From positions 1-45,184 of the forward strand of contig JAJECW010000105.1 of the NCBI GenBank assembly GCA_022821865.1: 45,184 nt of DNA, given 5' to 3'. Position numbers and translations under genes: made by a program. Numbering within the stretch: the stretch's first letter is position 1; each line of letters opens with the position of its first letter. Positions 41,192-45,184 of this stretch are shown here, piece after piece. The notes below the pieces were generated by a model. That model ran no database searches. It had not been told where the DNA came from and saw only the letters and a program-made list of their open reading frames with translations. This stretch comes from Pseudomonadales bacterium (GTDB lineage Bacteria; Pseudomonadota; Gammaproteobacteria; Pseudomonadales; Pseudohongiellaceae).

Positions 41192-41809
41192 TCAATCCGG
41201 GAAGCGCGGCAGGCGGTCGGCTTCGCTGGGGACGGGATAGCGAGCCATGTTCATCTGCATGGCCAGGAAAGTGTAGTAGCCATTGATGCCGGTCAAGTCG
41301 ATCACACCCTGGTTGCCGAATCGTTCCCGGGCGCGCTCGAAGGTGGCATCGCTGACGCGGCGGTAACGATGCAGTTCTATCGAGAAATCGTAGACGATCT
41401 CCTCGTCTTCGTTCATTCCCCGCGGCCTGCGGCCTTCTGCGATGGCATCAGCGATTGCCTGATCGATGCCCCTCTCGATCGCTATCGGGTAATGCACATA
41501 CCATTCGTAGTCCTGGGACCATTCCCGCGCCGTGATCAGAATCACGAGTTCGCTCAGGGTGGTGCCAATGGCGGAGTCGAAACGCAGATAATCGCCAAAA
41601 GCCCGCGCCCGACTCATCACCGCGGGGCTGTGCATCAGGAGTTCGAAAGGTCCGCTCACGGGGCGGTTCCGCGCTGCTTCAAACTCCCTCGCGGTCCGGG
41701 CCTGCTCCTCGGTATAGTCGGCGGGGTTGATGGTGGGTATCCGTTGGGCATTCAATTGGGTCATGGGGATTGCCAGCAGCAGTACGAGGAGAATTCTCGA
41801 ATATTTCAT
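41192..41809 (-). CDS. Secreted carboxymuconolactone decarboxylase family protein
   Basis: From the ATG at 41809 (GGAG upstream) the product has 205 residues with a signal peptide (MKYSRILLVLLLAIPMTQLN). The CMD/AhpD-like core has GPFELLMHSPAVMSRARAFG, SELVILITAREWSQDYEWYV and HYPIAIERGI, with conserved Glu, Trp and His. CMD proteins include decarboxylases and peroxidase-like proteins; exported ones are of unknown role. An alternative ATG four codons upstream exists. The gene ends next to the MFS pseudogene and is transcribed toward it. Confidence 0.85.
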   Translation of the reverse strand: MKYSRILLVLLLAIPMTQLNAQRIPTINPADYTEEQARTAREFEAARNRPVSGPFELLMHSPAVMSRARAFGDYLRFDSAIGTTLSELVILITAREWSQDYEWYVHYPIAIERGIDQAIADAIAEGRRPRGMNEDEEIVYDFSIELHRYRRVSDATFERARERFGNQGVIDLTGINGYYTFLAMQMNMARYPVPSEADRLPRFPD

Positions 41810-41998
41810 GGGAGGCTCCATTGTAGCGATTCAATCTGATCGTTTTTGGAAATCGTGATCCATTCTATCCCCGTTCCCGTAAATCACCGAAGCGGCTGCC
41901 GGGAATCGGCAAATCCTTGTCAGGGAGTTGACTGCGTGCAAGCTGAAAGGTTAAATACCGCCCTTTCCGCGCCAGGGATGGCATGTAAGAAGTCTGAT

Positions 41999-42074
<76 letters not shown>

Positions 42075-42228
42075 ACCCCCCCTGCGCACATCCCGCCGCA
42101 AACTGCCATAAATACCATATGGAACAATCTATTATAGGGATTTTCCCTGTTGACTCCCGCGCTGGAATACGCTGGATTTCGTTCCCAAAGGTCGGAAAGC
42201 AAACTGATGACGTGACGCCCCGAAAGTA

Positions 42229-42257
42229 TTGCCTGGAGATTTCCGGTTTGCTATATG
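42229..42257 (+). promoter_or_regulatory. Putative promoter of the leader ORF-ABC exporter unit
   Basis: TTGCCT (42229-42234) and TATATG (42252-42257) are separated by 17 bp. Two hairpins follow in the untranslated leader: GGTGGTC/GACCACC (42267-42285) and CCGCCCG/CGGGCGG (42290-42308). Immediately after them come GAGGAGA and the start of the small ORF. The hairpins might regulate the exporter. The rest of 42075-42228 shows nothing recognisable. Confidence 0.5.
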
Positions 42258-42330
42258 TTTCACGCAGGTGGTCCATGTGACCACCAACACCGCCCGGTTT
42301 TCGGGCGGAGCAATGAGGAGAGACAACCAT

Positions 42331-42534
42331 ATGGGCAATTTCCTGGACTGCGGCCGCCATAACTCGGTGGCCGCCACAGGTGCCCCGCCAGCCGGCCTAT
42401 CCGGCAAAGTCGGCACCAACCCTGCGACCCTCCAGCCACAGCTCTTCCCTGCCATTTCAACCGGTCATCCACCCTCATGCCGATCAAATTCTCTTCCACG
42501 CATGGCGGAACTTGGGCTCTCCTTCGCGACCTGA
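42331..42534 (+). CDS. Small leader ORF upstream of and overlapping the ABC exporter
   Basis: An ATG at 42331, 9 bases after a very strong GAGGAGA ribosome-binding site, begins MGNFLDCGRHNSVAATGAPP and runs 67 residues to a TGA at 42532. It overlaps the first 58 bases of the ABC exporter gene in another frame. The exporter start at 42477 has no ribosome-binding site of its own, so translation of this ORF probably feeds the exporter by coupling. Whether the peptide itself has a function, for example as an exported peptide precursor, is unknown. It shows no double-glycine leader and no family match. Confidence 0.45.
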   Translation: MGNFLDCGRHNSVAATGAPPAGLSGKVGTNPATLQPQLFPAISTGHPPSCRSNSLPRMAELGLSFAT

Positions 42535-44258
42535 TTGCCACCTCTCCCGGGCGCTGCGCCCTGGTGATGTTGCTGTTGTTGACCTCAAGCGTAACCGAGG
42601 CATTCGGCCTGCTTATGGTCGTCCCATTGCTGCAAGCGGCGGGGCTGACCAGCACCGGTGGCGACGCCATCCCGATCGTCGAAACAGTCACTCAAATTGC
42701 GGTGTCGCTTGGAGTTCCGCTCAACCTGCCCGGCGTGTTGGCCGTGTTTCTGGCGCTGGCGGCGGTCCGCTCCGTCGCCGCCTGGGCTCGCGGCACGCTG
42801 ACCACCCGGCTGAGGCTGGAGTTCGTGGACAGAATCCGCGGCGACCTGTACGCGGCAGTTGCCAAAGCCGCCTGGGGCCAATTGCTGGGACAGCGCAGAT
42901 CCGACATTCAACACCTGCTGACCGACAGCGTGGGACGCGTCGGCAACGCGGCTTTTCAACTGCTGCAACTGGCGGTTGGCGCCACTTTGGCATCGGTTCA
43001 GTTTGCGGTCGCCCTGGCCGTGTCGCCGGCGGTGGCCGCGGTTGCCGCCATGGCGGGCCTGGCCCTGGCGGCGGCAAGTCGTCCCCTGCTGCGCCGGTCA
43101 CACTCGCTGGGGCGGCAGCTCACCCGCGGCGGCCTCGTTCTGCGCGGCTATTCGACCGATTTCCTGGATGGGCTGAAACTCGCCAAAAGCCAGAACGCCG
43201 AGGCGGCGCACATCGAACGTTTTCAAAGACAGACCGCGGATGTACGTGATCGGCAAATTGCTTTCGCCACCCTCAGCGCGGCCACGCGGGCCGCGCTGCA
43301 ATTCGCCGCGGCCACCGCGTTGGCGGGATTGGTCTGGTACTCAATTGCCGACGCCCGTCTCACGTTGCCAGAGTTGGCGCTGCTCGCCCTGGTTTTCGCC
43401 AGGGTCGTCCCCACCGCGTTGAATCTGCTGCAATGGGCGCAAGCCTTCGTCAACGCATTGCCCGCCTATGCCGCGGTCACCGCCATGAGAGGGGAACTGG
43501 AGGCGGCGGCGGAACCCATGGACGCGGATGAAACAGCGCTGACATCAGGCAAGGACATCGAGGCGCGCGACCTCGGATTCGACTATCCGGATTCCTCGGC
43601 AAGTGCGCTGTCCGGTATTTCCTTTCGCATTCCGGCGAATGAAATCTTCGCCATCACCGGTCCTTCCGGTTCCGGCAAGACAACATTGGCGGACCTCATC
43701 CTCGGCCTGCTCGAGCCGACCCGCGGCTGTATCCTGGTGGATGGCATCCCTCTGCGCGGACCGTTTCTGCGCCGCTGGAGGCGCTCGACCGCCTATGTCC
43801 CGCAGGAACCGTTCCTCCTCCACGAAAGCGTCCGCGCAAACCTTGCCTGGGCTTGCCCGGAAGCGACTGAGGCTGAAATGCGTGAGGCTCTGCGGCTCGC
43901 CTCGGCCGACTTTGTCGACGCGCTGGACCGCGGGCTGGACACGGTGGTCGGTGACCGCGGCGACCGGCTTTCGGGTGGCGAACGGCAGCGGGTGGCCCTG
44001 GCCGCCGCGCTGCTGCGCAGGCCCGCGCTGCTCGTGCTCGACGAACCTACCGGCCAACTGGACTCCGGCAACGAGGGCCGCGTGATAGAAACGCTGCGGC
44101 GCCTGCGTGGGCACACCACCATAGTGGTTGTCACCCATGGTGACTCCCTGCTCCGCGAAGCGGACTCTGGCCGGGTGCTGGTTTTGCAACCCGGAGGCCA
44201 TTGTGATACAAACTCCGGTGAATCATTTCTTGGAACCGAACAGCATGACGGAAAATAG
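42477..44258 (+). CDS. ABC exporter, fused membrane and ATPase domains (type IV/MsbA-like)
   Basis: The 593-residue protein has six membrane helices in the first about 320 residues (CALVMLLLLTSSVTEAFGLL, then ALQFAAATALAGLVWYSIAD) and an ATPase domain with Walker A GPSGSGKTTL near 395, Q-loop AYVPQEPFLL, signature LSGGERQR near 500, Walker B LLVLDEPTGQLD and switch VTHGD. There is no N-terminal C39 peptidase, so it would not trim double-glycine leaders. Homodimers of this type export lipids, peptides or drugs. It starts inside the preceding small ORF. The 3' end overlaps a short ORF that contains a 16-C tract. Confidence 0.88.
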   Translation: MPIKFSSTHGGTWALLRDLIATSPGRCALVMLLLLTSSVTEAFGLLMVVPLLQAAGLTSTGGDAIPIVETVTQIAVSLGVPLNLPGVLAVFLALAAVRSVAAWARGTLTTRLRLEFVDRIRGDLYAAVAKAAWGQLLGQRRSDIQHLLTDSVGRVGNAAFQLLQLAVGATLASVQFAVALAVSPAVAAVAAMAGLALAAASRPLLRRSHSLGRQLTRGGLVLRGYSTDFLDGLKLAKSQNAEAAHIERFQRQTADVRDRQIAFATLSAATRAALQFAAATALAGLVWYSIADARLTLPELALLALVFARVVPTALNLLQWAQAFVNALPAYAAVTAMRGELEAAAEPMDADETALTSGKDIEARDLGFDYPDSSASALSGISFRIPANEIFAITGPSGSGKTTLADLILGLLEPTRGCILVDGIPLRGPFLRRWRRSTAYVPQEPFLLHESVRANLAWACPEATEAEMREALRLASADFVDALDRGLDTVVGDRGDRLSGGERQRVALAAALLRRPALLVLDEPTGQLDSGNEGRVIETLRRLRGHTTIVVVTHGDSLLREADSGRVLVLQPGGHCDTNSGESFLGTEQHDGK

Positions 44259-44460
44259 CAATGGCAGCGTAAGCGCAGGCCGGGGCGCTCGCCTGCCCGA
44301 GATCACACCAAATTCACCCCCCCCCCCCCCCCGGAAGCAGGCGTTTCCCTGGAATCCGCCATCCATTAGGGAAATCTCTCTTCCGAACAACACCCAAAGC
44401 GGGACACATCCTACTTATCACTATGAAACTGCAACATATCATGCGCGGCTGTCGTCGTAA
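44245..44460 (+). CDS. Short ORF containing a 16-C homopolymer
   Basis: An ATG at 44245, overlapping the exporter stop, begins MTENSNGSVSAGRGARLPEI, crosses the C16 tract as PPPPP, and continues KQAFPWNPPSIREISLPNN to a TAA at 44458. A change of one C would shift the downstream frame: one alternative stops after about 13 codons, the other runs to about 44560. So the tract could switch the C-terminus. No family match was seen, and coding is not certain. Confidence 0.3.
   Translation: MTENSNGSVSAGRGARLPEITPNSPPPPPRKQAFPWNPPSIREISLPNNTQSGTHPTYHYETATYHARLSS
44317..44332 (+). repeat. 16-C homopolymer tract
   Basis: Sixteen consecutive C residues lie 58 bases after the ABC exporter stop. Such tracts change length by slipped-strand mispairing and cause phase variation in some bacteria. 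They are also error-prone in sequencing, so the exact length is uncertain. Confidence 0.9.
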
Positions 44461-44461
44461 G

Positions 44462-44881
44462 TTATCCGTGTTGGAACCGTTGCCATTCAAGACACGCATC
44501 CTCCAGCGAGGCGGGGGAGGGCTGCTTGAGCTTTTGCTCATCAAAACACATCCGGTGTAGATTTCTGGCCGCTTCCTTTGCCAGACCGTCATTCGTTGCA
44601 AATCTGAAGTTTTCAGTTTCGTTCCATTCCTGGTTATTCAAGTAACGGAACCAGGATTCGATATTTCTCTTTGGAACCAGAAAAAGGGCGGCCTCTTCCG
44701 CACTCCTGGCGGCTGTATCCCTGGCTTGACATGCCTTGTTCAACTGCGCCTTTCTCTGTGAAACTTCGTGGTTATCCGCATCAATCATGACAATCAGGGC
44801 TTTTGCGCGCCATGCGCGGAATCCTTTCAGCTCGTCAGCAACTTTATCCAATACAAATTTGGCGCCGCTTCCCCGGCCACT
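44462..44881 (-). pseudogene. TOPRIM-like protein, N-terminus removed by a family B MITE
   Basis: Reading leftward from the MITE the frame gives GRGSGAKFVLDKVADELKGF, ALIVMIDADNHEVSQRKAQL (acidic DAD motif), LFLVPKRNIESWFRYLNNQE and SPASLEDACLEWQRF. This pattern (GRGSG, a strand ending in D-A-D, then VPKRNIE-W) resembles TOPRIM-like nuclease or primase-fold proteins that accompany ATPases in bacterial defence loci. The start is missing: the open frame continues into the terminal repeat of the MITE at 44884, leaving about 133 codons. An internal TTG at 44851 could serve as a start but lacks the glycine-rich motif. The family name is uncertain. Confidence 0.5.
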
Positions 44882-44883
44882 AG

Positions 44884-45042
44884 GAGCCTGCGCCGTAGGA
44901 ATTCACGGCTGCAAATCCGCTCCCGTCCACGCCCCCGGCCGCTCGATTTCGTTGCATATCCACCAATATTCGCCTCAATCGACCGGCCGGGGGCGCGGCG
45001 ATAGCGAATCTTCGCTTTCGCGAATTCCTACGGCGCAGGCTC
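44884..45042 (+). repeat. Family B MITE, full copy flanked by CTAG
   Basis: The 159-bp element begins GAGCCTGCGCCGTAGGAATT and ends with the inverse, a perfect terminal inverted repeat of about 21 bp. CTAG directly borders both ends (44880-44883 and 45043-45046). The right 80 bp match the fragment at 37601-37680. The 17 bases starting at 45045 (AGGAGCCTGCGCCGTAG) repeat the same terminus and belong to the next element, whose transposase starts at 45110. The MITE has no coding capacity and probably uses that transposase. Confidence 0.85.
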
Positions 45043-45046
45043 CTAG

Positions 45047-45184
45047 GAGCCTGCGCCGTAGAAACTGATATGAGATGATTCCCCTGACGGGATTGTTGAG
45101 GACACTGGCATGCCGACGAATTTTCGCCCCTACCAACCGGATCAGGGAATGTTGCTGCCAACGAACCTGCGGGACTGGCTTCCG
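45047..45184 (+). mobile_element. IS1182-type insertion sequence, left end (continues beyond the window)
   Basis: The element appears to begin with GAGCCTGCGCCGTAG after a CTAG that it shares with the family B MITE. A leader of about 60 bases then precedes the transposase ATG at 45110. The right end lies outside the window, so size and target duplication cannot be checked. Confidence 0.6.
45110..45184 (+). CDS. IS1182-family transposase, N-terminal part
   Basis: The 25 codons visible read MPTNFRPYQPDQGMLLPTNL then RDWLP. This is very close to the conserved start of IS1182-family transposases (M-T-FRPY-PDQ--LLP--LR-WLP). The DDE catalytic domain lies beyond the window. GTTGAGGA precedes the ATG. 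The gene sits 63 bases inside the left end of the element. Confidence 0.8.
   Translation, partial: MPTNFRPYQPDQGMLLPTNLRDWLP

Noticed and set aside
42477..44258. This ABC exporter as the dedicated exporter of the GG-leader peptide at 19178
   Set aside because: It lacks the C39 peptidase domain needed to cleave double-glycine leaders and lies 23 kb away.

Overview
The window looks like a chromosomal stretch of a GC-rich gammaproteobacterium. The block comM, ubiK (convergent), glnK, amtB has the order seen in Pseudomonas-type genomes. UbiK points to a ubiquinone-using proteobacterium. The tRNA-Phe, RsmE, MetF, AhcY and MetK genes are ordinary housekeeping genes. Several c-type cytochromes, a GMC/gluconate-dehydrogenase-type flavoenzyme pair, a DUF1800/DUF1501 pair and secreted metallopeptidases suggest an aerobic heterotroph that degrades peptides and organic compounds. 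Assignments rest on reading the sequence only; no database search was run.

Left part (1-7.9 kb) is a defence and mobile-DNA graveyard. It holds a five-hairpin repeat element, stubs of an MmeI-like methyltransferase and a PQQ dehydrogenase, an orphan HigA, an apparently intact higB-higA (ImmA/IrrE-fused) toxin-antitoxin pair with its promoter and operator, a large Eco57I-like type IIG restriction-modification protein whose N-terminus is frameshifted, a coupled 68-aa ORF, a 49-aa coiled-coil gene and a broken integrase. Next (8-13.2 kb) come DUF1501 and DUF1800 genes, an intact tyrosine recombinase and a coiled-coil membrane protein with 13-residue repeats.

The middle (13.2-28.6 kb) has an RnfD-like/Sel1 membrane protein overlapping a SUMF1-domain protein, a matrixin-like secreted protease with a secreted Cys-rich partner, a diheme cytochrome c, and a small gene with a double-glycine (microcin-type) leader and its own terminator. 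It continues with cytochrome c', an ABC-2 exporter, an operon of an M13 peptidase and an N-acyl-D-amino-acid deacylase, c5-like cytochromes, comM and ubiK. The 28.6-37 kb block is core metabolism: a sigma54/NtrC-type glnK-amtB operon, then a minus-strand S-adenosylmethionine-cycle operon (sahR-like regulator, metK, ahcY, metF, rsmE). A perfect 24-bp palindrome separates sahR from a divergent methyltransferase.

The right part (37-45.2 kb) is again accessory: an IS1-type transposase scrap, a DUF1902 antitoxin with a truncated HicA, the flavoenzyme pair, an MFS pseudogene, tRNA-Phe, a short leader ORF and ABC exporter, a 16-C tract, a truncated TOPRIM-like gene, and the start of an IS1182-type transposase.

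Two small mobile repeat families tie the window together. Family A is a 152-bp element made of five abutting hairpins. It has a full copy inserted in frame in the deacylase signal peptide with a TTAT target duplication, a left-truncated copy at the window start, and a single-hairpin remnant in the MFS pseudogene. Family B is a MITE flanked by CTAG whose terminal inverted repeat is shared with the left end of the IS1182-type element at the right edge. This suggests that the IS mobilises it.
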